Numbered from the stretch's first letter, positions 1-6,770 are shown. The stretch: DNA of 17,484 nucleotides from Candidatus Hodarchaeota archaeon (GCA_016839665.1 JAEOTU010000321.1:1-17484), one strand, 5' to 3'. Notes: a model not told the origin generated them from the sequence alone. Made by a program: numbers and translations.

Positions 1-20
1 AATTTATCTACGGTGAAAAA

Positions 21-596
21 ATGGACAAAATAAAGCTGGGTACTAATATTTCTCCTATTCCGATGCCAGTAACAATTATCGGTTCAAAAGTTGATGAAAA
101 ACCCAATTTCATGACTCTTGCATGGGTAACACGTGTTAATATGAAGCCTCCTATGTGGGGCATAACCATGAACCAAAGACATTACACAGCAATTGGAATT
201 AAACAAAATAATTCGTTTAGTATTAATATACCTAAAGCAGAAATGATAAAGAAAACAGATTTCTGTGGTATAATATCAGGGAGGAAATACGACAAATCAT
301 CACTGTTCGATATATTCTATGGTGAACTAAAGAATGCACCATTGATTACTGACTGTCCAGTAAATATTGAATGTAAATTGTTTCAAACAGTTGAATTACC
401 AACACACTATTTCTTTATTGGAGAAATTGTGAATGTCTATTCAGAAGCAAAATTTGTAACTAATGACAAGTTGGACGCAAAAAAAATTAATCCATTGATT
501 CTATCGATGCCCCTGAATAAATACTGGTCACTGGGGGATCAATTAGGTGACGCGTGGAGAATAGGTCGAGAGGTAAAAGAATTCGGAGTAATATGA
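21..596 (+). CDS. Flavin reductase-like (FMN-binding split-barrel) protein
   Basis: This is a complete 191-residue protein of the flavin reductase / flavoredoxin family, which binds FMN and uses NAD(P)H to reduce flavin or pass electrons to partner enzymes in the cytoplasm. Visible family features are the N-terminal PxPV.ii.GS stretch (residues 14-22), the KPNFMTLAW strand (27-35) and the KPP.WGI block (42-48). After these come HYTAIGI (54-60), the FSINIP segment (66-71), and DFCGI.SGRK.DKS (80-93), which is typical of the archaeal and clostridial branch. A late HYFFIGEIV strand lies at 129-137. The ATG is preceded by GGTGA at 11-15 with five bases of spacing, which supports this start. The physiological substrate cannot be read from the sequence. 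The following broken DUF1801 gene starts within a few bases of its stop, so the two may once have been co-transcribed. Confidence 0.85.
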   Translation: MDKIKLGTNISPIPMPVTIIGSKVDEKPNFMTLAWVTRVNMKPPMWGITMNQRHYTAIGIKQNNSFSINIPKAEMIKKTDFCGIISGRKYDKSSLFDIFYGELKNAPLITDCPVNIECKLFQTVELPTHYFFIGEIVNVYSEAKFVTNDKLDAKKINPLILSMPLNKYWSLGDQLGDAWRIGREVKEFGVI

Positions 597-597
597 T

Positions 598-963
598 TTG
601 TCTCGAGAATTTGAGGACTACTTAGAGTCTTTGCCTATTAAAAAAAACAGAGAGATTAAAACTGTGTGCTTTAATCAAAGAATGCTACCCAAATAGGAAA
701 CCATGAAATATAATCTACCAAACTTCAAACTGGAAGGGTTAAGCCTGTTCCAAATTGCGTCTCAGAAAAATTATATTTCTTTTTATATTAGCAAGGCCTT
801 ACTTCACTCATATAAAGAAGAATTAAGCAACTTAAATTTAGGAAAAGGATGTATTAGATTTAAGAAACTAGAACAAATTAATCCAGAAATTCTGACGAGT
901 ATAATCAAAGGTGCAAAAGAGTTCCCCTTCGAATTATCTAAAAGGGGAGATAATAGTAGATAA
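598..963 (+). pseudogene. DUF1801 (YdhG/YjhX-like) gene with two compensating frameshifts
   Basis: The last 86 codons (from 703) encode a clear DUF1801 C-terminal half: KYNLPNFKLEG, then ASQKNYISFYI, then EELS...GKGCIRF, then the final INPEILTSIIKGAKEF. DUF1801 proteins are normally about 110-130 residues, so the N-terminal third is missing from that frame. It can be recovered from the DNA. In the same frame, 601-645 encodes REFEDYLESLPIKK. The +1 frame at 668-694 then encodes ALIKECYPN, the expected LIK..P block. The original frame resumes at 697 with ETMKYNLP after an in-frame TAG at 694-696. One shift lies in the A8 run at 639-646 and the second near 692-697. The likely original start is TTG at 598, with GGAG at 585-588. 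This is a recent pseudogene or a pair of assembly indels. The family's biochemical role is poorly defined. Confidence 0.7.
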
Positions 964-1003
964 CAATAACTCCGTTTTTCTCACTGATGACATCATTTAT
1001 GGT

Positions 1004-1882
1004 CTATCGACCTAGCTTCCGCGTAAAATCCAATGAAGGTTGTTTAGGGTCATTGTGAACGCGAGGGTCCCAGTAAAACTCGTCACAAAAGTCACCATGA
1101 TGGAGAGTTTGCGTTCTTCTTAGATATCTGTTTCCAAAATTGTATCCCTCAGCATCTCCAATGTAGCATGAACAAAGATAAGCAAAATTAGGATCATCAA
1201 GATCCTTGAGAGCTTCATGAGTAAGACAACGATCAAACCGATACAATACTTTGTCATCGTCAAAAATCGCGACAGTGAAATCACCTAGGCCAATCTCTGT
1301 CCATCGTTTGATGTCTCGTTCCCTAATTTCTGTAGAAGTAGATAGTTTTTTGCCTTGTTTAACTATCTCCTGGATTGCTTTCTCATATTCGATCCTTTCA
1401 TCTTCTAACTGGCGAGAAACAACCCCTTTCCATAAATGAATGCCTTTTTCATCACCTAGAATATCCGCACAAGCTTTGGTTCTGTGATAAGATAGTCTTT
1501 CAAGGGATTTAATATGATTCAGACTTAAAACTTCAATCTCCTCTACCTCCAGTTGGTAGTCTCTCGGAAGTTCCAATTGTTTTCCAATAAACTGCAGAAT
1601 CAGATTCAACAGATCCACATGATCCTTCAAAAATATTAAGTCTTTACTCATTTCTTCTAGATTATATGATAAAACATCAAAGTTGAAATCATTGATTACA
1701 TTAGCTAGTCTCTTTTTCAAAGCAAAGACGTAATCTATTAGTATCCCAGGTTTAATCTCTTCGATATATTGACATATTTGGTCTGTTTTGGTAAAAGCCT
1801 GCTTTATGCTTTCATTAAAATTGAGCTCCACTCTCGCGTCAGGATTGAATACATTATAGGTTTCGACTTTCATATTCTTCAT
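1004..1882 (-). CDS. L-2-amino-thiazoline-4-carboxylate hydrolase-like protein
   Basis: This 292-residue cytoplasmic protein has a C-terminal half that matches the L-2-amino-thiazoline-4-carboxylic acid hydrolase family. The founding members hydrolyse a thiazoline ring on the way to L-cysteine, but most homologues are of unknown substrate. The supporting signature is an ordered set: C219 in FDRCL, then FAYLCSCYIGDAEGY (residues 233-247) and RRTQTLHHGD (255-264) with the CDEFYW end block (266-271). Together these hold conserved Cys, His and Asp residues typical of the family. The N-terminal ~115 residues are helical and charged and look like an extension compared with the usual ~200-residue members. 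Two starts are possible: ATG at 1882 or ATG at 1873 (MKVETYN). No strong ribosome site separates them. The gene is transcribed away from the serine hydrolase, across a 230-base divergent region. Confidence 0.6.
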   Translation of the reverse strand: MKNMKVETYNVFNPDARVELNFNESIKQAFTKTDQICQYIEEIKPGILIDYVFALKKRLANVINDFNFDVLSYNLEEMSKDLIFLKDHVDLLNLILQFIGKQLELPRDYQLEVEEIEVLSLNHIKSLERLSYHRTKACADILGDEKGIHLWKGVVSRQLEDERIEYEKAIQEIVKQGKKLSTSTEIRERDIKRWTEIGLGDFTVAIFDDDKVLYRFDRCLTHEALKDLDDPNFAYLCSCYIGDAEGYNFGNRYLRRTQTLHHGDFCDEFYWDPRVHNDPKQPSLDFTRKLGR

Positions 1883-1927
1883 CTTTTATTTTGATATTCT
1901 TCAACAATACTAAAGAATCGTGATTGT

Positions 1928-1936
1928 TTATAAACT
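1928..1936 (-). promoter_or_regulatory. TATA-like box for the 1882-1004 gene
   Basis: TTTATAAAC lies about 46-54 bases upstream of the ATG at 1882 on the minus strand. It resembles an archaeal TATA box and would place the transcript start near 1905-1910 with a ~25-base leader. This is inferred from motif and spacing only. Confidence 0.35.
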
Positions 1937-2075
1937 GAAATTTTTAGGTAAAAAGGTATTTTTGATTAATTCAGCCTCAGAATTAAGATACTAGGGATCT
2001 ATGGACTATTTTAGTGCCCCTAAAAGAATAAATAAAAATCCAATTCATTCGAAGATTTACACTCAATCTCAATTG

Positions 2076-2084
2076 TTTAATATT
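2076..2084 (+). promoter_or_regulatory. TATA-like box for the serine hydrolase
   Basis: TTTAATATT is centred about 33 bases before the ATG at 2113. A transcript starting ~27 bases downstream of it would have a leader of only a few bases, so the mRNA could be almost leaderless. No Shine-Dalgarno is seen before this ATG, which fits. Confidence 0.3.
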
Positions 2085-2112
2085 GTACCGAATTTAAGAG
2101 TTGGTTCTGGTT

Positions 2113-3324
2113 ATGGACAAAAGAAAACTCGCAGGTGTTGTTCTAGTATCGTTTCTTTTAACTATTACTATTGCAAATCCATTATCCACTTTAACAATTG
2201 AACCTGATTTACATTTACAACTCCTGAACCAACCGACTAGAGATTACTGGCCGACTAGTGAATGGTTAAACTCCACTCCTGAAGCACAGGGCATGGATTC
2301 AGCATTATTAAATCAAATGGTTGATTATATCTCTTATAAAGAATACAACCTTGATTCAATCATTGTAGTTCGGAACGGATATATTGTCTTAGAGGAATAT
2401 CCCGACCCTGGTTTCACTAAGAATAGTCCTCATATTCTCTATTCTGTAACAAAGAGTATTACATCGTCTTTAATTGGAATTGCGATTGATAAAGGATATA
2501 TTGACAATGTAGATCAAAAAGTGATTGATTTTTTTCCGAATAGGACAATATTGAATTTAGACTCAAGAAAACAACGAATGACTCTTGAACACCTGTTAAC
2601 AATGTCCGCTGGATTTAAATGGGAAGGTCCCGACGACATGCATCATACGTGGGGAAAATGTGTTTTGAGTGGAAACCCGATCGAATCTATCCTCAATCAA
2701 CCAATGGATTATGAACCAGGTACGACTTGGTATTATAATGGAGGATGCTCACATCTTCTTTCAGCTATACTTACCGCAACAACGGGAAATTCAACCCTAG
2801 AGTTTGCTAGAGAAGTTCTATTCGATCCATTAGGGATAAAATCTGTTATGTGGCCTGTAGACCCCCAAGGTATTTACTATGGAGGTCAGGATATCTGGTT
2901 AAAGCCTCGTGACATGGCAAAGTTCGGGTATTTATTTCTTAACAATGGCGTTTGGGATGGAGAGCAAATTATCTCTGAAGACTGGGTAGTTAACTCTACT
3001 GATACCTCGTTTGTCTTGAATGAAGTTGATGCCTACGGTTATCAATGGTGGATTAACCAACCCCTTGGGGCCTATTACGCTTATGGTTTTAACGAACAAA
3101 GAATTTTTGTTGTACCTGATTATGATCTTGTTATTGTCTTCACTGCGAAACTTCAAAATGCTGGTGTGGAACCGGAATTGGTATCAAATTTCATTCTACC
3201 AGCGGTTTTGGATAGAGGTGAAAGCAATGACCTATCTTTTTTATCAGGACTCACAATAATCGTTCTTGGAGCTATGATAATTTTCATAGTACCGTATTGG
3301 TATATCAAAACAAAGCGAACATAA
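2113..3324 (+). CDS. Membrane-anchored serine hydrolase, beta-lactamase (class C) fold
   Basis: This 403-residue protein belongs to the serine beta-lactamase-like / penicillin-binding-protein superfamily (Pfam Beta-lactamase). The catalytic S-x-x-K is S111-V-T-K114, followed by the family's ITSSLIG. The second element is Y207-Y-N209, corresponding to the Y-x-N motif. AYGFNEQRIFVVP (residues 323-335) occupies the third-motif region. M.LEHLLTMSAGFKW (156-170) is also diagnostic. A hydrophobic N-terminal segment (6-22) acts as a signal peptide or anchor. A C-terminal transmembrane helix (377-397) ends in a short basic tail, so the enzyme domain faces outside. Four N-x-S/T sequons agree with export. 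A TTG 12 bases earlier is possible, but the ATG gives a normal signal peptide. The substrate is unknown; an esterase or peptidase acting on surface material is as likely as a beta-lactamase. A fragment of a second copy lies at 4368-4553. Confidence 0.8.
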   Translation: MDKRKLAGVVLVSFLLTITIANPLSTLTIEPDLHLQLLNQPTRDYWPTSEWLNSTPEAQGMDSALLNQMVDYISYKEYNLDSIIVVRNGYIVLEEYPDPGFTKNSPHILYSVTKSITSSLIGIAIDKGYIDNVDQKVIDFFPNRTILNLDSRKQRMTLEHLLTMSAGFKWEGPDDMHHTWGKCVLSGNPIESILNQPMDYEPGTTWYYNGGCSHLLSAILTATTGNSTLEFAREVLFDPLGIKSVMWPVDPQGIYYGGQDIWLKPRDMAKFGYLFLNNGVWDGEQIISEDWVVNSTDTSFVLNEVDAYGYQWWINQPLGAYYAYGFNEQRIFVVPDYDLVIVFTAKLQNAGVEPELVSNFILPAVLDRGESNDLSFLSGLTIIVLGAMIIFIVPYWYIKTKRT

Positions 3325-3347
3325 ATACGGTGGTATCCTCGGTTGGG

Positions 3348-3488
3348 TCACTTTACAGTAGCTTCCTTTCCAACAGGAGCAATATAAATTGTAAATTCAT
3401 TTTTTCCATCAACATCCAGAAATTTGTCTACTTTGTCTTGGTTATAATAACCTATCGCACATGTTCCTGCATTGATTGCTTCATATGC
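3348..3488 (-). pseudogene. Remnant of a second SagB-type nitroreductase (last 46 codons)
   Basis: Read on the minus strand, this stretch encodes an uninterrupted 46-residue peptide ending in a stop at 3348-3350. The peptide reads AYEAINAGTCAIGYYNQ, then a KVDKFLDVDG block, then EFTIYIAPVGK. It matches residues 206-251 of the intact nitroreductase at 5269-4514 at 39 of 46 positions by hand count. The DNA differs at about 19 of 141 positions, mostly synonymous. Homology stops abruptly at 3488/3489, next to two tandem copies of AATTGAAGT (3492-3509). This is the surviving 3' end of a duplicated gene whose 5' part is gone. Confidence 0.75.
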
Positions 3489-3779
3489 TTCAATTGAAGT
3501 AATTGAAGTAAATGTATACAATTTTTGGTTAAAAAACGACGCTAATTCAGCTGTTTATGATGGTTCCAATTGACAGAAGGATTTTCGTTTATCAAAAGCT
3601 TACTTAGATCGAGACAAATACAACCTAGGTTTAAAATTTGAATCAGTGAAATCAAATATATCCCGTTAACTAGCGAAATTTAGTTCTTTCATATGAGGCA
3701 AGAGAGGTTACATTTTCTTTCATTTTCCTTACGTTGAAAAAGTTTTTATATTTGCTATAACTTAAGAAGATCAATATAA
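3489..3779. other. Unique segment between duplication remnants; no intact gene
   Basis: No intact gene was found here. One plus-strand frame is open from 3490 to a TGA at 3571-3573 and again from 3574 to a TAA at 3667-3669. The second part contains the protein-like string DFRLSKAYLDRDKYNLGLKF, which I do not recognise. It may be a decayed gene with one internal stop, or chance. A TATA-like TTTTTATATTT lies at about 3742-3752, just upstream of the Hsp20 remnant. Confidence 0.3.
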
Positions 3780-3968
3780 GATTTAAACAATTTTTTTGAA
3801 GAAGCAGCAACAAATACCTATATTAATATCGAAGCTAAATCTAAAAAACGAAAATACAAACTTAAAGTGGATTTTGATCAGGAAATTGACCCAGCGTCTG
3901 TGAAAGCGAAATTTAACAATGAAATTTTACGAATTAAAATTAATAAATCCTATAAATCGGAAGAATAA
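3780..3968 (+). pseudogene. Truncated small heat-shock protein (Hsp20) domain
   Basis: This 62-codon open stretch ends with TAA at 3966-3968 and has no ATG, GTG or TTG near its beginning (in-frame TAA at 3777-3779). Its product contains a KRKYKLKVDFDQEIDP block, then SVKAKFNNEILRIKINK. This is the second half of an alpha-crystallin domain: the Y.l.v.l..eidp strand, then the xVKAkfNNgIL.I.i.K strand pair. Intact Hsp20 proteins are about 140-190 residues with a complete domain, and here the first half is missing. A T7 run at 3791-3797 could be a frameshift site, but the upstream frames do not obviously restore the domain. It is probably a 5'-truncated remnant. Expression from an unusual start cannot be excluded. 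Confidence 0.5.
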
Positions 3969-3997
3969 AAGATATCTATTGAATAGCTGAAGGTGAC

Positions 3998-4312
3998 ATG
4001 TTATTGAGTGAAAAAGAACGAAAAGAAGCGAAAAAACTCCAAAATAAGGCTGAAAAAAAACAGAAAGAAGCTGTAAAACTGGAAAAAAAAGCAACTGAGA
4101 AAAGAGAGAAATCTGAAAAAAAACGAATAGAAAAAGAAAAGAAATTCCAAAAAAAGGTTGCCAAAGAAGAAGAAAAGAGCAAAAAAGCGGATGCTCTAGA
4201 AGCAGAGGAAACAAGACAAACTGAGAGAAAAGCGGCCTTTTCGTCTTTTATGGATAAAAAGAGACAAGAAAAGAAAGAGAGAGATAAGGAACAAGCCGAA
4301 AGAATGGCATAA
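3998..4312 (+). CDS. Lys/Glu-rich coiled-coil protein
   Basis: This is a 104-residue, extremely charged protein with about 30 Lys and 22 Glu by hand count. It is almost entirely heptad-like repeats of the type EKKxxEKxEKS, and it has no membrane segment and no cysteine. A single long alpha helix or coiled coil is the only structural statement the sequence supports. The start is good: ATG 3998 is preceded by AAGGTGAC (3990-3997). The gene begins 29 bases after the Hsp20 remnant and lies inside the segment bounded by the two duplication remnants, so it may have arrived with that segment. It could be a scaffold or nucleic-acid-associated protein. Low-complexity composition makes homology unreliable. 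The long T/F-rich frames on the opposite strand are shadows of this composition. Confidence 0.55.
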   Translation: MLLSEKERKEAKKLQNKAEKKQKEAVKLEKKATEKREKSEKKRIEKEKKFQKKVAKEEEKSKKADALEAEETRQTERKAAFSSFMDKKRQEKKERDKEQAERMA

Positions 4313-4367
4313 AGGGATCAGAAATACACAAATGATTAGTATTTGAGATAACACGATAATATCTATT

Positions 4368-4553
4368 AGAGGTGAAACCAATCCTCTATCTAGTTTATTC
4401 GATCTCGTGTCTCTATTCACATTGATCGTTCTTGTGGCTTTGGTGATTTTTACAGTATTCTATTGGTATGTCAAAACAAAGCGAAGAAAAATACCGCGAT
4501 ATACTCGGTTGAGTTACTTAACAGGAGTTATTTTTCCAACGGGAGCAATATAA
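4368..4553 (+). pseudogene. Remnant of a second serine hydrolase (C-terminal anchor)
   Basis: In the frame starting RGETNPLSSL, this stretch encodes an ~25-residue hydrophobic helix (LFTLIVLVALVIFTVF) followed by YWYVKTKRR. It corresponds to RGESNDLSFL...YWYIKTKRT at the end of the intact serine hydrolase (3214-3324), with a four-codon length difference in the helix. The stop found in the intact copy is absent, so the frame runs on to TAA 4551-4553, overlapping the 3' end of the convergent nitroreductase. The whole catalytic domain is missing. The exact left edge is uncertain, somewhere between about 4350 and 4368. Confidence 0.65.
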
Positions 4554-5269
4554 ATCGTAAACTCATCTTTCCCATCAATATCGAGAAATTTGTCCACTCT
4601 ATCTTGGTTATAATAACCTATTGCACATGTTCCTGCATTGATTGCTTCACATGCGAGATACAAATTCTGACAAATGTGACCAGCTTCTAAAGCAATAAAT
4701 TTGCTTGAAAACACTGAATGTCTCCATTCCATTCTATAAGGAATTACTACCCAACAAAAAACGACTGCTCCTTTTCCGACAAAAGAATATTGTTTATAAA
4801 CCAACTGTTCTATTAAAACATCTACCGCCTCAAGAGGTTGTAAGAAAGATAGCTTGTGATCAATCGATAGGAATCTGTAAAGGCCTTGTTCTAAACCTTC
4901 AACCCGATTTATAATAAGATAAGTTTCAAACGGGTGCCTTGCACCAGCAGAAGGAGTTGTGCGCTTAATTCGATTTCTAGCAACTTTTTTTACTCCTTGG
5001 GTGCACCATAATAAGAATGATAGTTCTTCAAGAGTTAATGGTTCATCAGAGAATTTTCTGTGGCTCTCTCGCTTGGTAATAACCTGGCGAAGTGACATAT
5101 TACCAATAGTTATTTCTTCTGGAGGGATAAGATCTATTAATTTCACTTTATTAGGATAGTTTTTTTGTAAAGCTGGAGGAGGAAAGCCCTTCTTTTGATC
5201 AGATTCGGGGAATTCTTGGGTATATCTTTCTTCATCCCACATCTTGAGCATGTTTCTGAATTCTTCCAA
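4514..5269 (-). CDS. SagB-type nitroreductase / thiazole-oxidase-like flavoprotein
   Basis: This 251-residue FMN-dependent protein belongs to the nitroreductase superfamily, SagB/ThcOx-type subgroup. SagB members oxidise azolines in peptides, but many homologues of this length stand alone and their substrate is unknown. FMN-site features are K66-R-E-S-H-R71 near the start of the domain, the TPSAGARHP loop (residues 105-113), and EAGHICQNLYLACEAI with GTCAIGYY (195-220). The last, close to the C-terminus, is the canonical lid/helix block. The start is TTG at 5269, chosen because AAGGTGA sits immediately upstream with ideal spacing. The next ATG (residue 7) has no such site. No cyclodehydratase or precursor-peptide gene is visible nearby, so a RiPP role is not supported. 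It converges on the serine hydrolase genes, and a truncated duplicate lies at 3488-3348. Confidence 0.8.
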   Translation of the reverse strand: MEEFRNMLKMWDEERYTQEFPESDQKKGFPPPALQKNYPNKVKLIDLIPPEEITIGNMSLRQVITKRESHRKFSDEPLTLEELSFLLWCTQGVKKVARNRIKRTTPSAGARHPFETYLIINRVEGLEQGLYRFLSIDHKLSFLQPLEAVDVLIEQLVYKQYSFVGKGAVVFCWVVIPYRMEWRHSVFSSKFIALEAGHICQNLYLACEAINAGTCAIGYYNQDRVDKFLDIDGKDEFTIYIAPVGKITPVK

Positions 5270-5347
5270 GATCTCACCTTAGATTGATTGATCCAAATAA
5301 GGATCTAACATAAATTTTTACTGTGAGATGTTAATTCGAGGTATTCT

Positions 5348-6652
5348 TTAATTCCTTCTTTTCTTATTAAAAAAGAAAGCAACCACGAATCCACTTGAAA
5401 TCGCGAATTCGATTTCAAATCCTGGAATTACGGTGTCAGTAGTATTAATTTGAACTAGTGTATCCATAGCGAACACCTGTAGGACACCTGAATCACTAAC
5501 AATTGAGTGGATATTTGATAAATGATTTTGGCTAGACATTACTCTATTCCTTTTTATTATGGTACCATTTTCTGAGACAATGTAGTGCATGAGTTCCCAT
5601 AAATGAGTTCCTTCAAATCGTGCTATCCAGAACAGATGTACATTGTTATCTGGACCAATAATCGCATCTTGAATCTCAATACTTAGTAATTCCTCTGGTA
5701 GAGATAATAGAATTTGAGGATTCCAAATTGAACCATCGAAATATGAGTAATATACCATATGTTCAAAAATCGCTTCTTTTGAAAACGTATCAGATTCCCA
5801 CGTTCTATCTACTTTATGAAATAAATATAATTCATTGTTTTCACCTTGAGCTACAATAGGACGCGTGAAATCGGTCGATAAAATGTGGTAGAAAGGGATC
5901 TTAGATACAGAAGAAGCATTAATTACTGTTATTTGGTCTGTCCAAGTCTGACCACCATCGAATGACTGGATGGAAAGCACATTGAAATTATCCTCGTGAG
6001 AGCGTGTTGTGAAAAAAAGATACATTAAATCAGAATCGACAACTATTACTTCTTTAAGATACCAATCGAACCCTTTATCAACAATTATTGAGGTAGAGGA
6101 ACTATTACCAATCCATAAAGATGTACTGTCCATAAGGTACATAGCCCCTCCAGAAGATAGGTATGAATCGTGAATAGAAGTTACTGGGACATTAAGAGTA
6201 ATGTTCTCACTCCATTTAGAATCATTAAAATAGACATACCTTGTTATGTAGTTTTCTCCCATCCACCAAAGGTGATCACCCCCATTTTCATCAACACTAA
6301 ACGCATAACGTAAGCTATTATAAGGATCTAAAGTGATATTAGTAGGTTCAACAGTCCAATCGAAACCATCCCAGTGGCCTAGATATAGCGTGGAATCATT
6401 ATGAATCCAGGTTGCATGGATATTTTTTAGGAAGTCGGAACTAGAGATTTTCAGTGATGTAAGCTCGTAATGGGAACCAGGTTCCTCCCATTGGGCTGCT
6501 GACGACCATTCGTCATTATCATATGTAAACACATGGAGTGTCTCTAAATCATTCGTTGAATAATCATTCAAAGAATGACCTGAAGTAATTGGAAGGATCA
6601 CAAGTGATACGAAGACCAATATCATGCTTCTTATTATCAACTTCTTACTCAT
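5348..6652 (-). CDS. Secreted beta-propeller (BNR/Asp-box) protein with PGFE C-terminal sorting-type tail
   Basis: Predicted extracellular protein of 434 residues. The N-terminus (MSKK, then a long hydrophobic run to about residue 25) is a signal peptide. Spaced blocks of the form aromatic-DG-x-x-W recur across the protein: TYDNDEW, HWDGFDW, YFNDSKW, SFDGGQTW and YFDGSIW. SFDGGQTW is a textbook Asp-box (S-x-D-G-G-x-T-W), so a sialidase-like beta-propeller is likely, but no sialidase catalytic Arg triad is evident. About eight N-x-S/T sequons suggest glycosylation. The C-terminus is IPGFE, a hydrophobic segment, then KKRRN, which resembles archaeal PGF-CTERM tails processed by archaeosortases. 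An ATG five codons upstream (6667) is possible, but the start at 6652 gives a conventional signal peptide. Its ligand is unknown. It is divergent from the longin/roadblock-like gene. Confidence 0.7.
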   Translation of the reverse strand: MSKKLIIRSMILVFVSLVILPITSGHSLNDYSTNDLETLHVFTYDNDEWSSAAQWEEPGSHYELTSLKISSSDFLKNIHATWIHNDSTLYLGHWDGFDWTVEPTNITLDPYNSLRYAFSVDENGGDHLWWMGENYITRYVYFNDSKWSENITLNVPVTSIHDSYLSSGGAMYLMDSTSLWIGNSSSTSIIVDKGFDWYLKEVIVVDSDLMYLFFTTRSHEDNFNVLSIQSFDGGQTWTDQITVINASSVSKIPFYHILSTDFTRPIVAQGENNELYLFHKVDRTWESDTFSKEAIFEHMVYYSYFDGSIWNPQILLSLPEELLSIEIQDAIIGPDNNVHLFWIARFEGTHLWELMHYIVSENGTIIKRNRVMSSQNHLSNIHSIVSDSGVLQVFAMDTLVQINTTDTVIPGFEIEFAISSGFVVAFFFNKKRRN

Positions 6653-6754
6653 TTCTATAACACACATGAATTTGTATTCGTGAATGTAATCATTGATTTT
6701 TCAACTCTTTCCAAAGAAACTGCTTTAGAAAGGAGAAGTATTACATTGTTTAAA

Positions 6755-6770
6755 AATGTTGTGCAACATT
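6755..6770. promoter_or_regulatory. Palindrome in the divergent region 6668-6952
   Basis: AATGTTG-TG-CAACATT is a perfect 7-bp inverted repeat with a 2-base centre, about 100 bases upstream of the beta-propeller start and 180 bases upstream of the TTG at 6953. It could be a binding site for a dimeric regulator. No partner regulator is identifiable. Confidence 0.3.

Noticed and set aside
2001..2201. 66-codon plus-strand frame starting before the serine hydrolase
   Set aside because: It overlaps the hydrolase start in another frame, has no ribosome site and matches nothing; it is intergenic and shadow sequence.
3297..3497. Open frame whose product resembles that of 4463-4690, suggesting a repeated small protein family
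   Set aside because: The similarity comes from duplicated DNA of the hydrolase and nitroreductase 3' ends. Both frames are antisense or out-of-frame to real coding sequence and neither has a ribosome site.
3490..3669. Possible decayed gene with one internal TGA
   Set aside because: A protein-like string is present but matches no family I know; with a stop in the middle and no start, it is not reported as a gene.
3927..4214. Long minus-strand frames rich in Phe, Leu and Ser that look like membrane proteins
   Set aside because: They are the reverse complement of the Lys/Glu-rich gene at 3998-4312 (AAA/GAA read as TTT/TTC); the plus-strand gene has the ribosome site.
4514..5269. RiPP (thiazole-peptide) biosynthetic cluster around the SagB-type gene
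   Set aside because: No YcaO/cyclodehydratase gene, peptidase partner or precursor peptide is seen nearby; the flavoprotein stands alone.
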